This document shows, piece after piece, positions 1 to 6,138 of a stretch of 17,616 bases of DNA. How positions within the stretch are numbered: the first letter of the stretch is position 1; every line of letters begins with the position of its first letter. A model generated the notes under the pieces. That model saw nothing but the letters and a program-made list of their open reading frames with translations. It searched no databases and had not been told where the DNA came from. The stretch is from Burkholderiales bacterium (GTDB lineage: Bacteria > Pseudomonadota > Gammaproteobacteria > Burkholderiales > Burkholderiaceae_C), in the NCBI GenBank assembly GCA_947448105.1, contig CANFNE010000018.1, positions 1 to 17,616 of the forward strand, given 5' to 3'. A program made the translations under genes and the position numbers.

Positions 1-126
1 AGCGCCATGCTGTGGCCCTGGGTGCTGGCCTGCGCCCTGCAAGCGCCGTCACTGATTGCCGAACGCTGGGTGTTTTTTGCGCAGGCCAAGCATCCGCAAA
101 ATTTGTACTACCAGACGGTGGGCTGA
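1..126 (+). CDS. dmsC: DmsC-type DMSO reductase membrane anchor, C-terminal fragment
   Basis: Only the last 41 codons are inside the window; they read in frame from base 1 to a TGA at 124-126. The peptide has a short hydrophobic stretch (MLWPWVLACALQAP) and then an ERW-FFA-A-HPQNLYY signature. That matches the C-terminal end of the last membrane helix and tail of DmsC/YnfH anchors, as I recall the family. DmsC holds the molybdenum catalytic subunit DmsA and the iron-sulfur subunit DmsB on the membrane and passes quinol electrons to them, so dmsA and dmsB are expected to the left. The next gene is convergent after a 77-bp gap. The family call is fairly safe. The exact substrate of the complex (DMSO, TMAO or another S- or N-oxide) cannot be told from this piece. 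Confidence 0.75.
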   Translation, partial: SAMLWPWVLACALQAPSLIAERWVFFAQAKHPQNLYYQTVG

Positions 127-203
127 GGTCGGCTGGGCTTGCGCCTGTCGTTCCAAGCGACGGCCCCCAAAGCGCGCAGCACGATCACGGTCTGCGAAGC
201 CTT

Positions 204-659
204 TTATTCAATCAAATCTTGCAGGTAAATGACCTCCATCTCGCCTTTTGACGCAAATCCGGCGTCATTGGTCAAGAGGAAGGTGCATCCCGCCAATAAG
301 GCCGTTGCGTAATGCAGGGCGTCGATCAGTTTCATCCCGCGCTTTGGCGCAAGCTCTGCGGCGAGTTCAAACACTTTGGTCGTGTGCGGCAGGACACTTA
401 CAAATTCGTCGTTGGCGAAAAACGCCTTGAACTCACTGACCCGGATCACATCGTCGACTTGGTAGGGCTTGAACAGTGTCTCGGCCACGGCCGCATCGCC
501 GGTACATGCAAAGGACAAACCCGCGTCAAACAACTGAAAAAACGGCAGCACGGTATCGAAATAGCGCTCGTGCCGTTCCAAAAAGTAGACAAAGATATTG
601 GTGTCAACATAGACCCGCTGGCCTTGAATACGCGGCAACAGGGCGCTTATCTTTCCCAT
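204..659 (-). CDS. vapC: PIN-domain ribonuclease toxin (VapC-like)
   Basis: 151-residue PIN-domain protein, the usual size of a VapC toxin. The acidic active-site residues are visible: D19 in VDTNIFVYFLE, E60 in AETLF, D113 in LIDALHYA and D132 in LLTNDAGF. PIN toxins use these to hold Mg2+/Mn2+ and cleave RNA. The ATG at 657-659 overlaps the last 13 bp of the upstream antitoxin gene, the normal layout of a translationally coupled toxin-antitoxin operon; the site in front of the ATG is only a weak purine run. The same frame stays open far upstream, but that stretch is antisense to the neighbouring gene and has no protein-like character. The toxin class is safe; the RNA target is unknown. Confidence 0.85.
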   Translation of the reverse strand: MGKISALLPRIQGQRVYVDTNIFVYFLERHERYFDTVLPFFQLFDAGLSFACTGDAAVAETLFKPYQVDDVIRVSEFKAFFANDEFVSVLPHTTKVFELAAELAPKRGMKLIDALHYATALLAGCTFLLTNDAGFASKGEMEVIYLQDLIE

Positions 660-913
660 GCGCCGCGGCTTTCTTTCAGGCTTGCATCCACCTCCGCGGG
701 CGTGTTGCCCCAAAGCCCTTTGCCCGTACCCGCAAACGACATCAGGCTGCGTTTGGTGGCGTGGCGTTTTTGGGGAATGAGCATCAACACGCCGTTGGAC
801 AACCGCGCTTCCATTGAGTCGTTGATGGAAACCTGGTTTTTTTTGCTCCACTCTTGCAGCAACTCGGCGGGAATGGTGACCTGGCCCTTTTCCCGTAACT
901 TGACCTGTGGCAT
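647..913 (-). CDS. vapB: AbrB/SpoVT-type antitoxin (VapB-like)
   Basis: 88-residue antitoxin. Residues 1-50 form a SpoVT/AbrB swapped-hairpin DNA-binding domain: VKLREKGQVTIPAELLQEW is the standard beta strand-GQVTIP-helix pattern, followed by a second strand ending GVLMLIPQKR. Residues 55-88 form a charged tail containing a GLWGNTPAEVD motif, which is expected to wrap the PIN toxin. The start is ATG 911-913 with an AAAAGG Shine-Dalgarno about 8 nt upstream. The gene precedes and overlaps the toxin by 13 bp, so more antitoxin than toxin can be made. Proteins of this type bind their own promoter, and an inverted repeat sits 20 bp upstream. Some databases name such AbrB partners MazE-like; the pairing with a PIN toxin favours VapB. 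Confidence 0.85.
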   Translation of the reverse strand: MPQVKLREKGQVTIPAELLQEWSKKNQVSINDSMEARLSNGVLMLIPQKRHATKRSLMSFAGTGKGLWGNTPAEVDASLKESRGAWER

Positions 914-932
914 GGATGTGACCTTTTGGGTA

Positions 933-958
933 GTAGGAAATCGGAAGAATTTTCCTAC
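933..958. promoter_or_regulatory. Inverted-repeat operator of the vapBC pair
   Basis: GTAGGAAA at 933-940 and its exact reverse complement TTTCCTAC at 951-958 are separated by 10 bp. The dyad lies between the antitoxin start codon and a candidate -10 element, which is where autorepressing antitoxins bind. The perfect arms are seen directly; the binding role is inferred. Confidence 0.6.
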
Positions 959-963
959 GGTGG

Positions 964-991
964 ATTTTACGCCCCTTGCCACAGCAAGCAA
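964..991 (-). promoter_or_regulatory. Candidate sigma-70 promoter of vapBC
   Basis: Read leftward, TTGCTT (986-991) and TAAAAT (964-969) are spaced by 16 bp. The -10 matches TATAAT at 5 of 6 positions; the -35 keeps only TTG. The inverted repeat at 933-958 follows directly downstream, covering the likely transcription start. Confidence 0.4.
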
Positions 992-1189
992 AGCGACCTT
1001 GTCCCTGGTTTGTATAGGTATCAAGCCAATGCCCGGTGCCCAGCACACCACGATCAGCCACAAAAAACCAAGCCCGTCCCCTATCAAGCATCTGCAAACA
1101 AGGCCTCCGCCTTGAACGAACTCCACCCCCCCACTTTTCCAACCCACCGCCCCGGAATTTGCACTGCGCGCCGCCCTTCCGAGCGCATA

Positions 1190-1212
1190 GCATTGCCGCC
1201 AAGGCGCAATGC
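1190..1212. promoter_or_regulatory. Imperfect hairpin upstream of the flavin monooxygenase gene
   Basis: GCATTG (1190-1195) pairs with CAATGC (1207-1212), and CGCC (1197-1200) with GGCG (1203-1206), leaving one bulged C. It sits about 55 bp before the start codon in the 353-bp gap 914-1266. That gap also holds the vapBC promoter and operator and a separate perfect 6-bp hairpin at 1099-1114 (CAAGGC, CTCC, GCCTTG) with no T-tract. No other gene is visible in the gap. Function unknown; a repressor site or leader hairpin is possible. Confidence 0.3.
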
Positions 1213-1266
1213 AAAGAGGTACCCACCGTTGTGGCGGGACGCAGCCTGCGCCCAAGGATGCACACC

Positions 1267-2538
1267 ATGACGACCGAACACATAGACACACTGATCGTGG
1301 GCGCCGGGCAGGCGGGTATTGCGATGAGCGAGCACCTGCGCCGCCTGGGCGTGCCGCATCTGGTGCTTGAGCGCGCGCGGGTGGCCGAGCGCTGGCGCAG
1401 CGAGCGCTGGGATTCACTGGTGTGCAACGGGCCGGCCTGGCACGACCGGTTTCCGGGCCTGGAGTTCGAAAGCACCGACCCCGACGGTTTTGCGGGCAAA
1501 GAGGAGGTGGCCGACTACCTGCAAGCCTATGCCAAAAAGTTTGAGGCGCCCATCCGCACCGGCGTGGACGTCACCCGGGTGCAGCGCAACGTGGGGCGCC
1601 CCGGCTTTACGGTGGACACATCGCAGGGCCGCATTGAGGCGCGCAACGTGGTGGCGGCCACCGGGCCGTTCCAAAAACCGGTGATTCCGGCGGTGGCGCC
1701 CATCGACCCGGGCATTTTGCAAATGCATTCGGCGCAGTACCGCAAGCCGGCGCAACTGCCCCCGGGCGCGGTGCTGGTGGTGGGCGCGGGCTCGTCGGGC
1801 GTGCAAATTGCCGCCGAGCTGCAGCGCGCGGGCAAGCAGGTGTATTTGTCGGTGGGGGCGCATGGCCGGCCACCACGCGCGTACCGCAACCGTGATTTTT
1901 GCTGGTGGTTAGGCGTCTTGGGCGAATGGGACGCGCAGGCCATGAAGCCGGGTCTGGAGCATGTGACCATTGCAGTGAGCGGCGCGCAAGGCGGCCACAC
2001 GGTGGACTTTCGGGCGCTGGCGCACGCCGGCGTGACGCTGGTGGGCATGACCGCGTCGTTTGAAGGCGGCGTGGTGCGCTTTGCGCCAGATCTTGCCGAG
2101 AACATCGCGCGCGGGGATGAAAACTACCTGTCTTTGCTGGACGCCGCCGATGCCTATGTCGCGCGCAACGGCCTGGACCTGCCCCTGGAGCCGCAAGCCC
2201 GCGTGCTGCCGCCCGACCCGAAGTGCCTGACGCATCCGCTGCAGAGCCTGAATTTGGCGGATGCGGGGGTAACGACCATTCTGTGGGCCACCGGCTACGC
2301 ACTGGACTACGGCTGGCTGGCGGTGGACGCTTTTGACGCGCAAGGCAAGCCGCAACACCAGCGCGGCGTGTCCAGCGAACCGGGCGTCTACTTTGTGGGC
2401 CTGCCCTGGCTGTCACGCCGGGGCTCGGCCTTTATCTGGGGCGTGTGGCACGACGCCAAGCATGTGGCCGACCACATCGACAAGCAGCGCAAATACTTTG
2501 CCTACCAAGACGCGGCGCAGCGCAAGGCGGCGACCTAG
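1267..2538 (+). CDS. Flavin-containing monooxygenase-like FAD/NAD(P)-dependent oxidoreductase
   Basis: 423-residue two-dinucleotide-site flavoprotein. The FAD-binding Rossmann motif G12-A-G-Q-A-G17 follows an N-terminal beta strand (IDTLIVGAG). A second GAGSSG motif at 173-178, in VLVVGAGSSGVQIAAEL, is the NAD(P)H site. ERWRSERWDSL near residue 45 and the late WATGY motif are typical of the CzcO/YUCCA-like branch of class B monooxygenases. These enzymes use NADPH and O2 to oxygenate a soft nucleophile (N, S) or a ketone. I chose ATG 1267 because AAGGA lies 8 nt upstream; the in-frame ATG at 1258 is too close to that site. The gene stands alone, with convergent or divergent neighbours, so its substrate cannot be inferred. 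There is no signal peptide or membrane segment, so it is cytoplasmic. Confidence 0.85.
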   Translation: MTTEHIDTLIVGAGQAGIAMSEHLRRLGVPHLVLERARVAERWRSERWDSLVCNGPAWHDRFPGLEFESTDPDGFAGKEEVADYLQAYAKKFEAPIRTGVDVTRVQRNVGRPGFTVDTSQGRIEARNVVAATGPFQKPVIPAVAPIDPGILQMHSAQYRKPAQLPPGAVLVVGAGSSGVQIAAELQRAGKQVYLSVGAHGRPPRAYRNRDFCWWLGVLGEWDAQAMKPGLEHVTIAVSGAQGGHTVDFRALAHAGVTLVGMTASFEGGVVRFAPDLAENIARGDENYLSLLDAADAYVARNGLDLPLEPQARVLPPDPKCLTHPLQSLNLADAGVTTILWATGYALDYGWLAVDAFDAQGKPQHQRGVSSEPGVYFVGLPWLSRRGSAFIWGVWHDAKHVADHIDKQRKYFAYQDAAQRKAAT

Positions 2539-2567
2539 CCCATTCGAACCGCATGCCACCAAGCCGC

Positions 2568-2602
2568 CGTCACTGCGAGGCCGCAGGCCGTGGCAGTCCA
2601 TG
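2568..2602. repeat. REP-like palindromic intergenic element
   Basis: A compact palindrome lies between two convergent genes. ACTGC (2572-2576) pairs with GCAGT (2593-2597), and GGCC (2579-2582) pairs with GGCC (2586-2589) around GCA. Its edges, CGTCACTGCGAGG and GGCAGTCCATG, resemble the dispersed repetitive family with GTCATTGCGAG...GCAATCC ends that I know from many bacterial genomes. Only one copy is in this window, so the repeat status is inferred. It could also act as an RNA hairpin at the 3' ends of both flanking transcripts. Confidence 0.5.
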
Positions 2603-2618
2603 CTCTAGGTTTGCCGCA

Positions 2619-3776
2619 TTAGGCCTGCAACTGCGCCAGCAGCTTGGCCAAAAAGGCGTCGCACTGCGCCAGTTGGTCTAGCGCTACATACTCATCCGGC
2701 TTGTGCGCCTGCGTAATCGAGCCCGGGCCGCAGACCACCACCGGCACGCCCAGGCGCGCGGTAAACAGGCCGCCTTCGGTGCCAAAAGCGAGCTTCATTA
2801 CCGCGTCTTGCGGGTGGAAGGACTGGACGAAGGCCACGGCGTCTTCGGTGACTGAAGTGTCCAGACCGGGGTAGCTGTTCACCTCCACCACTTCGATGCG
2901 GGCCTCGGGCACCACCGTTTGGGCCTGGGCTGTCAGGCGCTCGGCAGCGGTTTGCAGCAGGTCTACCAGGGCAGCCGGGTCGTCTTGCGCGATGTTGCGG
3001 ATTTCAAAATCAATATCGCAGCGGTTGGGCACGATGTTGAGCGCCACGCCGCCACTGAGCTTGCCCACGTGCAGCGTGGTGTAGGGCACGTCGTAGGCCG
3101 CGTCGCGCGCGCCTTGCTGGCTGATGCTGGCCTGCAACTGGCGCACTTCGCTCACCAAGTCGCAGCCCAGATGCAGGGCGTTGACCGTGAGCGGCGCCTG
3201 CGCCGAATGGCCTTCGCGGCCGTGGCAGGTGGCGTGCAAGGCGGTCTTGCCCTTGTGCCCGGTGGCCAGGCGCATGAGCGTGGGTTCGCCCACGATGCAC
3301 AAAAAGGGGCGCACCGGCGCGGCATGCAACACGTCGAGCAGGCGGCGCACGCCCACACAGCCAATTTCTTCGTCGTAAGAGAGCGCCAGTTGCAGGGGGC
3401 GTTTAAGACGCAGCGTGGACGCCTCTATCAGCGCGTGCACCGCGCAGGCGATAAAACCTTTCATGTCCGCGCTGCCGCGCCCGTACAGGCGGCCTTCGCT
3501 GTGCGTAAGCGCAAAGGGCGGCACCGTCCAGGCCTGGCCTTCCACCGGCACCACATCGGTATGGCCCGAGAGCACCACGCCGGGCACGTCGTGCGGGCCG
3601 GTGGACGCGAACAAATTGGCCTTGGTGCCGCTTTCGTCAAACACCAGGGTCGATTCAATGCCGTGCGCCGCCAACAACGCGCGCACATGGTCAATCAGCG
3701 CCAGGTTGGACTCGCGCGTGACCGTGCGGTGGGCGACCAGTTCGGCCAGCAGGGCCAGGCTGCGGGTGGCGCTCAT
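2619..3776 (-). CDS. argE: Acetylornithine deacetylase / ArgE-type M20 peptidase
   Basis: 385-residue M20-family metallohydrolase, the normal ArgE length. The di-zinc site is present: H72 and D74 in LSGHTDVVPV, D104 in GRGSADMKGF, the catalytic pair E136-E137 in SYDEEIGC, E164 in VGEPT and H358 in ITQAHKPDEY. ArgE hydrolyses N2-acetylornithine to ornithine and acetate, but close relatives remove acyl groups from other amino acids or act in catabolism. It is the last gene of a leftward operon after a LysR gene, with which it shares an ATGA stop/start overlap at 3773-3776; that coupling fixes the start at ATG 3774-3776. Most Burkholderiales make arginine through ArgJ transacetylation, so in this RidA/DUF1028 context a degradative N-acyl amino acid hydrolase is as likely as arginine synthesis. 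Confidence 0.85.
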   Translation of the reverse strand: MSATRSLALLAELVAHRTVTRESNLALIDHVRALLAAHGIESTLVFDESGTKANLFASTGPHDVPGVVLSGHTDVVPVEGQAWTVPPFALTHSEGRLYGRGSADMKGFIACAVHALIEASTLRLKRPLQLALSYDEEIGCVGVRRLLDVLHAAPVRPFLCIVGEPTLMRLATGHKGKTALHATCHGREGHSAQAPLTVNALHLGCDLVSEVRQLQASISQQGARDAAYDVPYTTLHVGKLSGGVALNIVPNRCDIDFEIRNIAQDDPAALVDLLQTAAERLTAQAQTVVPEARIEVVEVNSYPGLDTSVTEDAVAFVQSFHPQDAVMKLAFGTEGGLFTARLGVPVVVCGPGSITQAHKPDEYVALDQLAQCDAFLAKLLAQLQA

Positions 3777-4723
3777 GGCGCAAGGTCCGAAGGCCCAAAA
3801 GCCATGCCGGGCACCTGGCCTTCGCCGATCAATGTCCGGCTGCGTTCGCAAAAGGCTTGCATCAGCTTGTCCATGTTTTTTCCTTTGTACCAGGCCAGGC
3901 CCAGTTGGAGCGCGCGGTGCGCGCCCTTGAGTTGCAGGGGCACCAGCGCCCGGCCATCAAGCGCCACCAGGGCTTTGGGGCGGATGTTGGCCAGGCAGTA
4001 GCCAATGTCGTTGGCCACCAGAGAACGCAGCACGTCTTGGCTGGTGGTGGTCGCAGCAATCTGGGGCGTCAGGCCTGCGGCTTTGAAAAGGGACAAAAAA
4101 TAGTCGCCACTCAGCGGCAAATCCAGCATCACCAACGGACAACTGGCGAGTTCGTCCAACGCCACCGCAGCGCGCCCGGCCAGCGGATGGGCCGCGCCCA
4201 CGATGGCGTAGGGCGGCAAAGTGGCCAGGGGTTCAAAGGCAATGTCGCCGCCGTCAAGCCCGAGGTCGTAGGTGATAGCCAGGTCGAGCTCGGCGTGGCG
4301 CAGCTTCTTTAGCAGGCCTTCTTGGTGGTCTTCGGTTTGCGTCAGGCGCACCTGCGGGTTGGCGCGGGCAAAGCCCTGGCACAGCTCGGGCGCCACCAGG
4401 GCCGCCAGCGTCACAAAGCAGCCAATGCGCAAGGCGCCGCCCAAGGTGGCGCTGCTGTCGCGGGCCACCGTATAGAGCTGGTCTGACAGCGCCAATAGCG
4501 CTTGTGCCTGGTCCTGCACCCGCTGCCCCACGGGCGTGCGCGTGATACCTTGCACCGGGTGGCGCACAAAGAGCTGCGTGGCCAGTTCGCGTTCCATGTG
4601 CGCCACCGCCGCAGAAATGGCCGATGCCGAGACATGGATCTGGTCTGCCGCCGCCGCAATGCTGCCGGCCTTGCACACCGCCACGAAATACTCCAGCTGG
4701 CGCAGGGAAATACGGCTGGCCAT
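3773..4723 (-). CDS. LysR-family transcriptional regulator
   Basis: 316-residue LysR-type regulator. The N-terminal winged helix-turn-helix covers roughly residues 4-65 (LRQLEYFVAVCKAGSIAAAA, then SASAISAAVAHMERELATQLFVR). The periplasmic-binding-protein-like effector domain follows at about 95-300, with the usual spacing. Unlike most LysR genes it is not divergent from its targets: it lies third in the operon, 36 bp after the DUF1028 gene, and overlaps the downstream deacylase gene by 4 bp. It therefore probably controls the whole operon from the promoter ahead of the RidA-family gene and is itself part of the circuit. The effector is likely the pathway substrate or an intermediate. No strong ribosome site is visible before ATG 4721-4723. 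Confidence 0.88.
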   Translation of the reverse strand: MASRISLRQLEYFVAVCKAGSIAAAADQIHVSASAISAAVAHMERELATQLFVRHPVQGITRTPVGQRVQDQAQALLALSDQLYTVARDSSATLGGALRIGCFVTLAALVAPELCQGFARANPQVRLTQTEDHQEGLLKKLRHAELDLAITYDLGLDGGDIAFEPLATLPPYAIVGAAHPLAGRAAVALDELASCPLVMLDLPLSGDYFLSLFKAAGLTPQIAATTTSQDVLRSLVANDIGYCLANIRPKALVALDGRALVPLQLKGAHRALQLGLAWYKGKNMDKLMQAFCERSRTLIGEGQVPGMAFGPSDLAP

Positions 4724-4759
4724 GCGCGTGCGGGGAGCTTGCGGGGGGGCTGGCGCGCT

Positions 4760-5434
4760 TTAGGCGTCGCCGGGCACGCCGTAACTGGGCGCTTGCGACG
4801 GGTCGAGCGCGCGTTGGCGGTAGCTCGCCACCTGGGGCGCAAACTGCGTCCACTGCTGCGCCAGCTCTGCGATGGGGCTGCCTTCGGTCCAGTCCACGCG
4901 CAAATCGACGATGGGCCAAGACACGTCGTCCACCACCAGCATGCCGGCCGAATGCACCGGCCCGGCTTCGCCACCGCTGTGCAACCCGGCTGCCATGGCC
5001 ACAAGCAGGCGCTCGGCCAGCGGGCCTTCTGAAGTTTCAAACGCGGCGAGCATCTGCGCGGGCACGTCGCCGTGGGCCAGCAGATTGCCGGCACACACCG
5101 CGTCCACACCCTGCACCAGCGCCACCACGCCCAGGCCGCCCGCGCCGCTAAAACCGGCGGTGCCGCCGTGTGCGTCGATCAGGGCCAATTGGCGGTATTC
5201 GATGTGCGCGGCAGAGCTTCGCAAAATGTCCAGGGCCTGGGCCGCCGTGGCGCCACGGGCCATCAAATCCAGCGCCTTGTCGCCCAAGGACGGGTCGGTA
5301 ATGTTTTGGCTGGCCACCGCGCCCACACCGGCGCGCGCCCGGATGCAACGCGCCGCCACCGCCGGAGAAGACGAGGACACGGCCGCACCCAACTGGCCGG
5401 TCTGCGCGCAGCGCGCAATGATGCTGAAAGTCAT
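4760..5434 (-). CDS. DUF1028 family protein (Ntn-hydrolase-like)
   Basis: 224-residue DUF1028 protein. The N-terminus MTFSIIARC-TGQLGAAVSSSSPAV, then GVGAVASQNITDPSLG, and the glycine-rich FSGAGGLGVVALVQG are characteristic as I recall the family. DUF1028 has an N-terminal nucleophile hydrolase-like fold, so a conserved Thr or Ser near the N-terminus (T2, S4) could be the nucleophile. No reaction is established to my knowledge. ATG 5432-5434 starts 7 bp after the RidA-family stop codon, with a GAGG just ahead, and matches the family N-terminus better than the in-frame upstream extension. Residues 95-185 (AAFETSEGPLAERLLVAMAAG and LVVDD) fit the family too. Its placement between a RidA-family gene and an M20 deacylase suggests hydrolysis of an amide or imide in the same catabolic pathway. 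Confidence 0.8.
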   Translation of the reverse strand: MTFSIIARCAQTGQLGAAVSSSSPAVAARCIRARAGVGAVASQNITDPSLGDKALDLMARGATAAQALDILRSSAAHIEYRQLALIDAHGGTAGFSGAGGLGVVALVQGVDAVCAGNLLAHGDVPAQMLAAFETSEGPLAERLLVAMAAGLHSGGEAGPVHSAGMLVVDDVSWPIVDLRVDWTEGSPIAELAQQWTQFAPQVASYRQRALDPSQAPSYGVPGDA

Positions 5435-5441
5435 GGCGGCC

Positions 5442-5858
5442 TCAGTCTTGCGGTATGACGGCGATGGCGTCAATTTCCACCAGCCACTCGGGCCGCGCCA
5501 GGGCGCTCACCACCAGCCCGGTGGACACGGGGTACACGCCTTTGAGCCACTTGCCCACGGTGCGGTACACCGGCTCGCGGTAGCGCGGGTCGGTCAGGTA
5601 AATCGTGATCTTGCAAATATGGTCCAGGCAGCTGCCGGCTTCGCGCAGCAGCATGTCGATGTTTTTCATGGCCTGCTCGGCCTGGCCTGCGGCGTCGCCA
5701 ATGCACACGCTCTCAGAGGTGTCCAGGTCTTGCCCGATCTGGCCGCGCACAAACACCATGGAGCCGCGCGCCACCACGGTCTGGCACAGGTCGTTGTCGA
5801 GCTTTTGCTCGGGGTAGGTGGCGCCGGTGTTGAATTTGCGGATGCGGGTGTGGGTCAT
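5442..5858 (-). CDS. RidA-family (YjgF/YER057c/UK114) protein lacking the canonical arginine
   Basis: 138-residue trimeric-type Rid protein. Canonical RidA deaminates reactive enamine/imine intermediates to ketoacids, protecting PLP enzymes. Family features seen here are MVFVRGQIGQD (34-44), QAEQAMKNIDMLLREAG (59-75), the LTDPRYREPV strand-turn and the C-terminal LVEIDAIAVI. The RidA arginine that holds the substrate carboxylate (Arg105 in E. coli, within PARSC) falls at S112/T113 here (YPVSTGLVV). The protein therefore belongs to a Rid subfamily outside RidA proper and may have a different substrate. ATG 5856-5858 is the first gene of the operon; the DUF1028 gene starts 7 bp after its stop. 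A Rid > DUF1028 > ArgE-like set suggests a shared catabolic route. Confidence 0.87.
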   Translation of the reverse strand: MTHTRIRKFNTGATYPEQKLDNDLCQTVVARGSMVFVRGQIGQDLDTSESVCIGDAAGQAEQAMKNIDMLLREAGSCLDHICKITIYLTDPRYREPVYRTVGKWLKGVYPVSTGLVVSALARPEWLVEIDAIAVIPQD

Positions 5859-5908
5859 GGTCTGTTATCCGGTCAGGTCGTGAAAATCATTCTAGGGTTG
5901 CAATGGGC

Positions 5909-5928
5909 CATCGCCTGCTTGCGCGATG
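5909..5928. promoter_or_regulatory. Inverted repeat between the Rid operon and the MFS gene, possible LysR operator
   Basis: CATCGC (5909-5914) and GCGATG (5923-5928) form a perfect dyad with an 8-bp spacer, about 50 bp upstream of the Rid-family start. A TAGAAT hexamer read leftward (5889-5894) could be the -10 element of that operon, placing the dyad just upstream of the -35 position, where LysR regulators bind. The spacing is not the textbook T-N11-A. The rest of 5859-6138 shows no gene. Confidence 0.35.
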
Positions 5929-6138
5929 CCAACCCGCTGCCTGGCATCTTAGTGGCCGGGCTGGGCCGCAGTCCCCGGTATTTCTTGGGCGCCGCATCGG
6001 AAAAGCCCATGGCGCGGTGCACCCGCAGACCCATGTTCGGCCCTCGCCTCCGACGCAAACACAGCGGTGTCTGTCGCCATCGGCCCAGGCGCGGCACCAA
6101 TAATGTGCGAAAGTTCGCGTCTGCTACCAAGGCCGTAC

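Noticed and set aside
660..1499. Long upstream extension of the PIN toxin frame (up to 431 residues)
   Set aside because: It runs antisense through the antitoxin promoter and into the monooxygenase gene, and its composition (Arg/Gly/His-rich, no domain) is that of an open shadow frame in GC-rich DNA.
1414..2416. Several leftward open frames antisense to the flavin monooxygenase gene
   Set aside because: No recognisable motif and a strong protein family is encoded on the other strand; high GC keeps antisense frames open.
2919..4001. Rightward 360-residue open frame
   Set aside because: It lies antisense to ArgE and LysR genes with complete catalytic and helix-turn-helix motifs; the peptide is Gln/His/Arg-rich and unlike any family.
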